64,000 nt of DNA. It comes from Rhodamnia argentea (taxonomy: Eukaryota > Streptophyta > Magnoliopsida > Myrtales > Myrtaceae). Each line of letters begins with the position of its first letter. Within the stretch, counting starts at the first letter, position 1. Below are positions 12,594 through 25,100 of the stretch, piece after piece. The DNA lies in assembly GCF_020921035.1 (NCBI RefSeq), contig NC_063154.1:7688001-7752000 (forward strand), given 5' to 3'. Under the pieces are notes generated by a model. It did not search any database. It had not been told where the DNA came from and saw only the letters and a list, made by a program, of their open reading frames with translations. A program made the translations under genes and the position numbers.

Positions 12594-12874
12594 CTCAATC
12601 CTAGAGATGGCAAAATGGGTCTAGAATAGATAAAATCTTAAGTTTTAAAAGTGAGTCATAAATGGGTTATTTATAAACTTAATGGATACTAAATGGATTT
12701 TAAATATGTTATAAAATGAATTAATTAAGAAAATTATAAATAATATAAATCAGGTCGGATATCAGTCACTAATTTTATATAACATGAAAATGAGTTAAAG
12801 TAAATTAAATAAATTAATATGAGTAGGATCAAATTCGACTTGACTCACTCATTTTTGGCACCTCTAGTCAATCC
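12594..12874. mobile_element. hAT MITE with 8-bp target duplication in the helicase promoter
   Basis: The element spans 12602-12866 (265 bp). Its ends are TAGAGATGGCAAAATG and, on the other strand, TAGAGGTGCCAAAAATG, a typical hAT-family terminus. It is flanked by CTCAATCC (12594-12601) and GTCAATCC (12867-12874), matching at 7 of 8 bases, the duplication length expected for hAT elements. The interior is very AT-rich with no coding capacity. It ends about 250 bp before the first helicase ATG. Confidence 0.65.
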
Positions 12875-13117
12875 ATTGGTAAGTCACAGAAGGATTCAAT
12901 TGCAGGGTAAGGGAAACCGTGGCCGGAGAGAACTTGATAAACCGCAAGCGCAAGGACGAAACAGCAAATTGGACTTTTAGTTTTATATTATTTTCTGACG
13001 TCCCTCCATCGAAAAGCAGCGAGACCCAGCCATTTCCACTTTCTTCAAACTGGAAACGGAATCGGGGTTGTTCCTTCTCGCAACAAAACCTCAGAAGCGA
13101 CATCGTCTGGCACTTGC

Positions 13118-16100
13118 ATGCCCTCCTCATCTTCCTCCAAGCTCCTTCCTCCTTCACATCCTCCTCAACTCGCTCTCCACTCGACCCTCTTCCTCGGAGC
13201 TCCAAACCCTCCGCCGTCTCCGATCTCCTTCAGGATGAAGGACCGGCCTCCGTCGTCGCACGGCGGCGTCTACATCCCTCCCCACCAGCGCCTCCGCTCC
13301 GTCATCACCACCCCTAACTACTCCTCCTCCACTCCGGCTGCTGCTTCCGCGGACGCCGCCACTTCGCGCGGTCATCACAGCCAAGCCGTCGCCGTCCCCG
13401 TCCCCGCCCCGAGCCCTGCGAGAGCTTCTCCGCCCACTTCGACAGCTCACCAGCGGCAGCAGCTGCAGCAGCAGCAGCTCAACAAGAGGAATTATCCGCA
13501 GTACAATTCAGCTAACAGTGACGGCGCGTCCGAGGATGGTTCGGATCGCGAGTTCGAGTCGTCTTGGTCGCAGGTGTGCTACTCGAGAAGTGATTTTCTG
13601 CCGTTGCTCTGTTAACTGACCGATGTCCTGTTACATTATAGAAAACGGAGCTAAATTGGGCGGTGGAGATGACTTAGGCACATTGCACTTTATGTTTTCT
13701 GCTGTGTCGATGCATAGTTGATACACTTCTGCGTATGCCCTTGGCCCTTGGGTACTCTCCAACGTTTTCCTTTGGCTCCTAACGATGTGGTTTGGTTAGG
13801 TCTGTGCCTTGTGTCTAGATAATTTTAGAGCGGAATGGACCATGGAACATTGAGGATTATTATGCTGCTACTGAACTAATAGTTCATATCCTGGAAGGCT
13901 GTGGATTCGAAGCATTTCTCTATTCAACTCATGCTAGACTAAAATTTTGTGGAGTAGCTCGGACTCCTGAGTGGACATGGTGGCTCTTTATCTTCATACA
14001 GAGGCTCTACACTGTGGCGCTGGGTTTCAATTGGTGCACCATCATGCTTTCTGTCTTTTCCTCCTTATTTTGGGAGAGTGGTTTTACTGAAAAATACCTT
14101 GGTAATGGCTAATTTTAAATATTGAAACTATGAATCAGAAGGATTTAGTTGAATCGTGACCAACATTTTAATGGTGGACATGCTAGAGAATATGAAAACT
14201 TCGAATCCTGATCAAGTTGTGTTTGGTTTCTGGATGGATTCTGTGAATTTTTTTCCCCTGGTAGGGATCTGCTTGGTTAATACCAAGGTAACAAGTCTTT
14301 ATTCAAATCTCTGGTGAGGAATGATGCTCAGATCAAGTAACTTTTCTGTAAAGACAATCTTCTTCAGTTTCTCCTCATGATTACATGGTGTTGAAGGATA
14401 CACATGTTCAAAGCATGTTCTGCATTCAAGCATGTTCATCCATTTAAATGATGATCATGTGAGTTGGTGACCTCCTTTAGTTTTCTTAGACATTATGTTG
14501 GGAAGGTGACGTCACATAAATTACACTGCCTTGTGGAGAGAAGTATTAAGTATCAGCCTCATCATTATTCGTTTTTGAGACTTCGCAGTTCTTTCAGATA
14601 GAGAGGCAGGAAACGGTTTTGTATGAATAGGGGATATAGTGATTTCCTAGTTGCTCTGGAGACTTTACCATGATTCCGTTTTCGTTTCCGGCAAATCTTC
14701 CGATAGGAGAACAAATGGTTGGGGGTGCTAAAGATGAAAAAATGAATAATATTTTGATTATTCACCGTATATATAATGTGCTTCATTCATCCTTATTCTT
14801 CCGAGCCATGCTTTAACAGGGTTCAACGTTTTCTGGTAGCATTGATGGGTGGAAACGGAAGCTAAACATGCTTTTGTGCAATAAAGAAAAGCAAGAATTG
14901 GTCTCAAAGGACAAAAAGGACAGGCGTGATTTTGAGCAAATAGCAGCTCTGGCGCGCAAGATGGGTTTGTATAGGTTTGTTGTCCGTCGGCATTCACAAT
15001 AACATCCATCTATCAGTTGTTTGCCGGATCTGGATTCTGAACTTTAACTCTCTTTCAGCCAAGTGTATGCAAAAGCGGTTGTCTTCAGCAAGGTTCCTCT
15101 GCCTAACTATAGATTTGATCTGGATGAGAAGCGTCCGCAGAGGGAGGTACAGTACATTGCTTACTGTCATGTTTCTTGCTCCTTTTTTTTTTTTTTTTCA
15201 TTTCACTCACATTTTTGCAACACACAGTTCTCTTGGATCATAGCTAATTTTGGGCTGTTCAGTTTATGGGAATTTTCTAAAATTGTGTGTCCTTTTCAAA
15301 TGAAACAAGCCCGAGAAAACATGTTTGGATCAGCTTTGAGAATGTCCTCATACGAAAACACGGAAAACGTCGTTATTTTCAGTGTCTCTTATCCAGTGGA
15401 AAATACAAGATTTTTGTACACGTAGGTGTGCCTTCTCTCATCACGATTTTATATCCCGTGAACTGTCATTCCTTCTCCCTTGCTTCAACATTTTCTTCTC
15501 CCAGCATTGCACTTCCGTAATCACACATTTCCCTTCCCTTGCAGTTTTGTGGGGTTTTCAAGCTCTGAAGCAACCATTCTTGTTTTGGTTGTACTGGGTG
15601 CTCTCTCTCTAAGAAATATAGATCCGAATTAAGTTAATGCCGTTATCAGTGTATTTCAATTATGAGCGATTAGTTTCCGCATCTTGTTAATTCACATTAA
15701 TTGATTTGAGTAATATATAATATGCAAATCTCTATTGGGATGGTTGAGTAAGTTGATATTGACATTAAATTGAATATATGAAAATAAGAATTTTCTTCAG
15801 GATGAAATTTGTGAATATAACAGACATTTCTTCAAGAAAATAGCACAATGAGAAAGGTAGATTTTTCATTTCATTTTCAGGAACCAACTGGGCCGTCTGC
15901 TTTTCTTTTTCCTTTTATTCATTCTAAGGTTCTGATTCATAGTGGGATCAACGATCCATGACATGCCTTTTCGCCCTCATATATTGTTTCTAATTCCTCT
16001 ATCTGTCATTTTGACATCTTTCTGAGTGTCTATCCACATGGACTTGCAGGTAAGCTTACCTCTTGGTCTGCTAAGAAGAGCTGAGGCATATCTAGGGGAG

Positions 16101-19100
16101 TACTTTTCTCAGAAGCCTAGATATACAGAAAGATCTCCATATGATTCCTTTTCAAGATGCAGTAGTAGCAGTAGCATTGCTACTGAAGAAGGGCTTTTTG
16201 AACAACCGGAGCCACTGGCATCCAGTAAGTCCGTGATGGAGAAAGTTTTTGCTCGGAGAAGTTTGCAACTCCACGAGAAGCAGCAAGCTTGGCAGGTTGG
16301 CTCCACTTTTGAATTTGGAGCCATGTCTTGGTTTCCTATTCACATATTTTGATTTTGTACTTATAGGACCTTAATTGTCCATTACTTCATTGACAGACTT
16401 GGTAAAAGCCTGATTACATTGGCTAGTATTTTCTAAATGGGTAACTTTAGTCCTTCCTTGCTTCCATAAGGGGAAAATTGTGTTGATGAGTACCAACCTT
16501 TTACAAGAAGCACGCAAATTTTTGAAAGTTTATTAAGTGCAATAACTGAAAGCTATGATGCAGAATTTCTACACCTCCAAGACCTATTCTCCCCTTTCAC
16601 AAAGTCCTGGAGAATGCGCTTTGTTTAATTCCTCACCTCCTTTTTATCCTTAGAGCAATGAAAACTTTTGACTGTTATTTCTATTGGGTATTACACACAT
16701 CACGCATCAGTGCTATTTCGATTCAATGGATACGTTTTGAGAGGTCAAAAGTAATTCCTCTCAGTTAACAATATCTTGTACATGGCCGCGTTTCACTCCC
16801 AGTTGAATGTTCGCACTTTGCAGAATCACAGTCAAGTCGACTATGCAAAGCTAATCAATGTCAAATTCTGACTGCATTTAATTTTTTTTTTGCTTTTCTA
16901 TTCCTGCTCATTTGCTAGTATGCATGAAAGCCTAAATAACATTAAAAGCATTCTGGTTTCGGGGTTTTATTCTAAACTCAGTTTGTTTATGATTCAAAAG
17001 TTTCTTTAGCTGTTTAGTTGCGGAGAAATGTGAAGACATATTGCTATAGTTCTTCCAAATACTTCTCTATTGGCGTTGCTTGTCAGATCATTACTAAATT
17101 TGCATTTTATGTTCACTTGTAGGAATCTCTGCAAGGAAGAAAAATACTGGAATTTCGTAAAAATCTACCTGCCTATAAGGAGAAGGACGTATTATTAACG
17201 GCCATTGTGCAAAATCAGGTGAACTGCTATTGATTCTATGATGAGTCTCCTCTTGATGATCTATTTTTGAAGTAGAGACTTATGCTCTGCATATAAGACC
17301 GTCATAACCGGAAGCATATGCCTTGTAGAAGCTAGTTGCTTCAACTTTTCAAAGAAAGTAGTTGGGAGATTGTTCAGTTATTGCTTTGACAATGGCTGAT
17401 ATAAGTCGTGCCATCTGTCTGACTGTTGATTAAATTACATGCTTTTTACCCCTTGTCTGTTAGTTCTATTCTTATATTTTCTGAGTGGGGCTCTGTTGAG
17501 CTTTTCAGATGAGATGATACGTTCTAATTTGTGTTGTTGCTTATTTTCTGATGTATGTGCTTAAAAAGCACCAATCTATGTGCTTATAATTGTGCCAAAG
17601 CTGATTGGAGAATCTGCAGTAAATAGCCAAGAAGAGGGAGAAGAAGAGAGGAAGAAACAGATCGTGAAATTTCAATAAGGAGTTCTCTGTTTCTATATCA
17701 CAGAAACCATACACCTATCATTATATTGACTATAAATTGTACTTGACCATAATACCCTTCTTTATGTTGAAAGAAATAAAACACAGAAAATAAACCCTAT
17801 ATCTTAAGTAACGTAACAGTAATGTACTGTTCAGGATGTAGATAGATTTCTCAATGATGTAGTCCGTCCTATGCATGGTAGAAATAACAAATCTGTGAGT
17901 TTTAGTTTTTGGTTGGATTCCTGGTTTTGGTCATGGTATATATATACTACTTTTTTAAGGACTTCTTGGTACATGGTTTGAGAGATGCCTGCTTATTATC
18001 CACCGTGTTCTTCAACTTATATCTATGTATCTTTATGTCAATTATTTGATGGAGGTTGGCCTTTCACTGCGATTTGATTTAAATGTAGTAAGTGACTGAT
18101 TTTTTCTTCCATTTCAAAAAGAGTGATTCCTTTTAGGAGTTACTGCACACAGCCTTAGAGTCTCAGTGAGTTCTTAGTTGATTAAACCAGTTCTTGCTTT
18201 TATCTTTTATTTCTTGGGTGACATTGGTGGAAAACAGGGGTAGATTTGCGAAAAACTGGAGAGTAACATTGAAGATGTATTCTCTTAGGTCTGGTTTTCA
18301 TAACTTTTGTGAGGCTTTCCTGGTCATTACAGTACAGTTATTTTATATTACTGTCATTAGGCCATCCAACCAGTTTGGATGAGATGCCTTAGTCACGCTT
18401 ATCTTTTCTTGAGATTTATTGCTGATTTGTTCTGCTGATTTATTCTTGAATAAATAAGCATTTTTACATACACAAACACACTCAAGCATGCATGAGCCCA
18501 TTGGCAGAATGGCAGTTTCACCTTAAATGAGTGGAATGTTGGGTGGACCTGCATTTGTTAACAATGGTTGGAAGGAAGAGTTCTCATTCTGTATAATAAG
18601 ACTAATTGTGCTGCTGTTTGTGTCTTATGATGGTAGCTCTCAAAATTTTACAGGTTGTTATCATCTCAGGTGAAACTGGCTGCGGCAAGACTACACAGAT
18701 TCCCCAATTTATTTTGGAATCACAGATAGATTCTGGACGTGGAGCACTTTGTAATATCATATGCACACAACCAAGAAGGATATCAGCCATGTCTGTTTCT
18801 GAAAGAGTTGCTTCAGAAAGAGGAGAAATATTGGGTGACTCTGTGAGTTTTCTGTCTGATATCATACAGCAAGATAATATGTCGGGTCTTGAATAAGATA
18901 CTATTGAATGATTTGCAAGTTAATTTTTTGAGCAACAATGTAAGGAACTCTTTCTTTTATCACTTTCGAAAGGTTGGATACAAGGTTCGGTTGGAGGGCA
19001 TGAAGGGCAAGGATACACGCCTTCTCTTTTGCACTACAGGCATATTGTTGAGAAGGTTGCTGGTCGATAGAAACTTAAAAGGTGTAACTCATGTTATTGT

Positions 19101-22100
19101 TGACGAGATTCATGAACGTGGAATGAATGAAGGTACATGGTTTGTTTGTTGGAAGCATTATTATAGGATGATAAGAAGATGTTATGTCTAACACTACGCA
19201 TATTTGGTGCTAGATTTTCTGCTTATTGTCCTAAAAGATCTACTTCCTCGTCGGTCAGAACTGAGGTTGATTTTGATGAGTGCCACCTTGGATGCTGAAC
19301 TTTTCTCGTCCTATTTCGGTGGAGCTCCAATAATTCGCATTCCGGTAGGTTTTGAAAGTGAGGATTTTTTTTTCTTCTGTTTTTTCTGGTTTTGCATACG
19401 AGGATTAAAAACATTATGCACATGATTGGCCACTTAATTACGTGGTTGTTGATTCTGCCTGCATTTAAGGTGGTGCAATGAAGAAATGGGATGAGATAAC
19501 TAGAGTGCGATACCATATAGTTTTTGAATTCTGAAACTTGAAGGAATAAGTATGACGGACTAGTCTTGGAAGTTCTCTTATTCAAGGATGCCCTGAATAG
19601 ACATAAGAGATCAAGGGTGTGTTGTTAGAGACCTTAGACAACTATTGGAAAATAGTTGCAGAAAACGGTATGGAATGTATTTACCAGGAGAAAGGGGCAT
19701 AGTATGTAGTTAATCCATTGTAACTATTAGATAACGAAGAAGGATTTTATTTTCACCGGATTTCTTGCGTTCTTTCTGAAAGACCATTCTTTTCAGTGCT
19801 CCTTTCTACTTTTTCCAACTGTCATATGGTGATAATCCACCTCTTTCCCCTTTGCTCATCGTCTCTTCACTCAAATGAACTCTTTGAAAGATTAGTAATG
19901 TCTTGAAGAAGTTGAGACAACATTTCCTAATAATTGTACCCAAGCTTCCATTGTTGACGACTTGAAATCCCTGAACCTCTGATTGCTACTTCGAAAGCTC
20001 TAGTAAACTAAGGTTTTGATCCACTTCATGAAGGATGAATGACAAAAAAAGAGAGTAAATTTTCATTCTTGTCGATTAAGTTTGTATTTGAGACCTCCGA
20101 GTCCGGTGGTTGAGCAGTAAAGGGGTCACACTCTTTTTTTAAAGAACAGGTTCAAGTCATGTATAGGCGAATCTCTTATCGGTTTGTGCCTTAGGAATTT
20201 GTGAAGAGACTTCATAGCTTTTGGCATGTCGGTGGGGTTATGATGACAGGCTTATTGACATTGAACCTTTGGCTTCCGAGTGGATTAAGTGCCTGTGTCT
20301 CAAAATGAATATTTTGTAGGTGTGTGAGACTCTCATGGCAATTCTCAGAGGGTTAGCTATGATGGTTGGCCCTTCCACCTTTTTACGTATAAAAAGAACA
20401 AAGACAAATAACAGCAAACTGACCCTTGTCGCACTAAATGTGGTTGGCAATGTGAAGCCTATTACATCATTGCGCTTAATCCTTTACTAGAACTTCTTTA
20501 AGCTCTGAGTACTCCATATCGTTCCTTATTGTCATTGTAGGTCTTCCCCTGCCCCTTATAACCTGTGTTTCCATCCCTTGCTAACATCTCCTCACTGGGG
20601 GATTGTAAAGGTCTATGTTTAACATGGCCAAAGCAGCTCAAGCAAGATCTTATCCTTGATCGGGACAACACCTATTTTTTCCCAAATAGGTTCATTTCTG
20701 GCATTGCTTTTTCTTGTTCCAACACATTCGACGAAGCATTCTCATCCCCAATACACTCGAGAACATCAGTTTTGTTTGGCCTCCTTTGGCACCTAGAAGT
20801 TTTGTGTTAGCTATTGACGAATATATTATTTCCCCTGTTATGTAAGATGGGAGATGGTATGGCTTGAATCCTGGCCTAATGCCTTGTAAAGGATGAGTTT
20901 AAAACCATTGGACCAACGCTTGATTTTTCACAATTGACTGTTGGGATTAACTTGAGACCAGTTCGATATATATATAAAAGAACTTGAGACCAGAGCCGCC
21001 AATCAGATTGCCTTTCTTGGTTCCAAGCAGCTCCTCTTTTTGGAGAAGTAATTGGTCAAGTAGTCATTTGAAGCTTATGGATTAAACATAGAATATCCTT
21101 CACCTGAAGCTTTTTTTTTTTAGCTTGCTTTAATTTATACCAAGAATAATGTTGAAGGAGCTCTATTATTCAGTCTCCTTATTATAAGGGATGCATTCCA
21201 TTGAATCCCTTTTGCCAATTGTATGAAGGGATGCAGTAATTATTCTCTTCTTGTGGGTGGCTAACTTGACAAGACGTGGGAATTATTCTCTAAGGACAAA
21301 AGGGTGCATCATTCGTCCTTCAGAAAGGATGTTGGGCACTCATAACCAATGGAGTCTTAATTTATTAGCACAGACACTTCCAGTCCATTTGCAAACTCCC
21401 ACTGCTTGAATGTGTCTATTTGATTTAACATTCAACCTGAAGTGGGAGTACTTTGGAGATCCAAGTGTGATCTATTTCTTTATTGAGGTCTTTAATTCGT
21501 TTGGGAAAAGTTGCACTGTTTCTGTCGTACCTTATGGTTGCAGAAAACAATATTGGTTTTGACAGATCCCTGGACTCTGTATACTGTCCTTGCTCTGGCA
21601 TGTTGGATTCTAGGAGTGTTGCAGTTTACTAATTAGGTCTCTATGAAGTTTGTGTAATGCCCTTGTGTACTTTCTCCCTACACTATTTTGTTGTTGTTTT
21701 GTTGTAGAATGAGTTTTATTCTCTTTTTATAGTCAGAACTTGACTGTTTTATGTCCCTTGCAATTCATCTTTCTCTGCTAAATGTGTATTTTACAGCTGT
21801 TCTGCCGTTACAATTAGTTTGTGTTTTCTAAGGCATCAACATGGTACTTGCATTTTAGTTTCTGAAACTAATGTACCGCATCTTCTCACAAACTAGTGTT
21901 ACTTACATCTTGAAAATCTGGGCTCAGCTTTCCTCTTTTTTCTGTCTCTTGATTAGGGATTTACATACCCAGTGCGGACCCATTTTCTGGAAAATATACT
22001 AGAAACGACGGGCTACAGGTTGACTCCTTACAATCAGATGGATGACTATGGTCAAGAAAAGATGTGGAAAATGAGCAAACAAGCTCCCAGAAAGAGAAAG

Positions 22101-25100
22101 AGTCAAATTGCCTCTGTTGTTGAGGTATACTAAATTGACCTTCTTAATCTTCCAGATCCATGTGTCTCTCTCTTTTTTTCTTCTAATTTTGTTCTCATGA
22201 TGCTTCTTAGGAAGCACTTGGAGCTGCAGATTTGAAGGATTATAGCCTCCAGACTAGAGAGTCTCTCGCGTGTTGGAATCCTGACTGTATGGGCTTTAAT
22301 CTTATAGAATATGTGCTATGCCACATATGTGAGAATGAAGGACCAGGTGCTGTGCTGGTCTTTATGACAGGATGGGATGACATAAGTTCACTGAAGGAAA
22401 AACTCCAAAGTCATCCATTATTGGGAGATCCTAATCGAGTTTTATTGCTTGCATGCCATAGTTCAATGGCCAGTTCGGAGCAGGTAATATGGGTTCTCCA
22501 GTGAAGTATAATTGAGTTTCGAAGGAAAAGAGAAATGAGAGATCCAAGTGTCTTATGTGTTCACATTTTTGCACTCATTTAAATTTGCACATTTCATACG
22601 GATCAGGAAAGAAAGAGAACATTAACTGTCTTCATTCATATAATGGAGACTCTGAGCGGCTGAAGCACCATGTTTTTCTCCGTTGTCTTGTAGCTAATTG
22701 TTTGCTGATTGTCTTTAGGGTACTCTCTAGTCTCTAGTTAAAATCTACCGAATAGATTAACCTTTTAAAATTTAAAGATGTGTCACATGCTGAACCTTTT
22801 CAAGAAGCAGGATTTTATCTCGTAAAACTTTCATCTGGTTAGACATTCCCTCGTTTTGCTTTCCCTTGATTGTTTTGAAAATATATTTTGCAATCAATAC
22901 CTTTACCTTATCCCTCCTTTTTTCTTGTTCTCTTATGTGCCTTAAGTGCTTTGTCTTCCATGGTCAAGTATGTTTCTCGTTTTACAATTTTTATTACATA
23001 TTTTTTTGCAAACTTGTGCAGAGGTTAATATTTGATGAACCAGCAGATGGTGTAAGGAAAATAGTGCTCGCAACCAATATTGCTGAGACAAGTATTACAA
23101 TAAATGACGTTGTTTTCGTTCTCGACTGTGGAAAGGCTAAAGAGACCTCATATGATGCACTGAATAACACTCCTTGCTTGCTTCCTTCCTGGATTTCTAA
23201 AGTTTCTGCGCAGCAGGTAAATACTCCTGTTAAGAATCACATTGAGCAACATTATATACTATTGGCATTCTGAATATTGTAGATAGAGGGCCTGAGATGT
23301 TCACTTATGAAAAGGTGGTTGCTGAAACTGTTAGCCTCCCCTCCTTCTCTCTTGCCCTTTTCCCACCTGCTATATTTTCTTGCTCTGGCAGCTGAACCAA
23401 CTTTTGTATGACTTGCGATGAAATGCGTTGAAGATGTTAAATGTGATAAACCAATTACAGAGAAATTCACTCTCTGAACTTTGTGTTTATTGAGAAATTG
23501 TTCAATTTTTGTGTACTTCAAGCTGCTATCTAATGTCACCTATTAAGTGAAAAAAGAAAAGGTAATAAAATTCAATCAAAAGTATGGAACATGTTGAAGC
23601 GAGACATCATGGAGAATTTGACCCTATGAACATAATGTCATTGGCAGTTTTTGAGTTTGATGTACTTCAAGTTATCATCTGCGAGATCCTATCACTTTCT
23701 TATGCATGCTCTTTGGCTAAATCCTGGAGTGAGTTTTGTTGATTTTAGGAGGTTACATAGCTGGAAGATATTTTTGGTGTTCACAAACATTTGCGATGGC
23801 CCTGGGTCTGTATGTAACTTACTCCCTCTTTTGTGGTCTCTATGGATTGTTAGCTCCTTAGTGTTGAGTTGTGAGCCCCTCAGAGCAGTGTTAAGAACAA
23901 TTGTACTTAGAACTCTGCTTTTATCATGATCTACGCCATGGTCAAATGTCTGATTCTATAAGGTAGATGAGCAGATATCTCGCACTAATCAACTATGCAT
24001 TTCTTTGTAGAGAATAGGAAAACTGATGGCTAGTCTTTAGTATTTAGTTTCTTTCATTTGTCTTGCTATCCACATAGAATGGTTTTCAACTTACATTTTT
24101 TCAAATAAGATTGCTTAAAGATATGGGTGAGATGGTAACTGAAGCCCGAACCTAGTGGTCTATCAGCTTAAACCTCTTTATGACATCTCATGGTTGACCT
24201 CAATAAATAGTCTTTGGGCGTACCACTAATATTCATGGTGAGATTTTTATCTTCCATTTTGATTTTTAATTCTGAGCACAATGTCCTGGACGAGCCCTTG
24301 AATTTGGGCCATCTAGAGATTCAAATAACGGAAGAAGTGAGGGTGAGTTTATATTCTCTGTAGTGCTTTTTTATTTTTTATTATTGAGAGAGATTCTAAG
24401 AAGTCCCCTCTCCAGACCCCTGCAGTGCAGGAAGCCTTGTGCACTGGGACACCCTTTAGAAGAGAAATTTCAAGAAGTATTCTTAATGTCACTGTAAAAG
24501 AATATGTCATACCTTTCTGTTGAGGATGGTTGTTGTTTATTTTCAAAGTGTTGATTACCTCATTGATTGACGAGTTATGAGTTTTTCTGCCCATGTACAG
24601 CGAAAAGGAAGAGCAGGTCGAGTTCAACCTGGAGAATGTTACCATCTTTATCCTAAATGTGTATATGACGCCTTTTCAGAGTATCAGTTGCCAGAAATTT
24701 TGAGAACGCCCTTGCAGTCGCTTTGTTTACAAATAAAAAGTTTAAAACTTGGAAGTATTTCTGAGTTTCTTTCAAGAGCTTTGCAGTCCCCAGAGTTGCT
24801 AGCGGTACTTGGAAGCACTCCTTTCATGTCTCCTCTCTGCATATCTGTCTTTAATTTGCCATGCACTTGTCCTTATTAATTTCTGTGATCCATGTCTGTT
24901 GTAGGTTCAAAATGCTATTGAGTACTTAAAAACTATTGGGTCTCTGGATGAGAATGAGAATTTGACCGTATTAGGTAAGAAGGATTCACACATATATTTC
25001 TGTGTCTGTATCATAGACATGTCTTTCAAAGTCAACCTGATCAGTGTAAATTGGCAGGCCGCTACCTTTCTATGCTTCCAATGGAGCCTAAACTTGGGAA

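Noticed and set aside
15063-15425. 120-codon frame continuing past helicase exon 3
   Set aside because: Only the first 84 bp are exonic; the rest is intron 3 read through.
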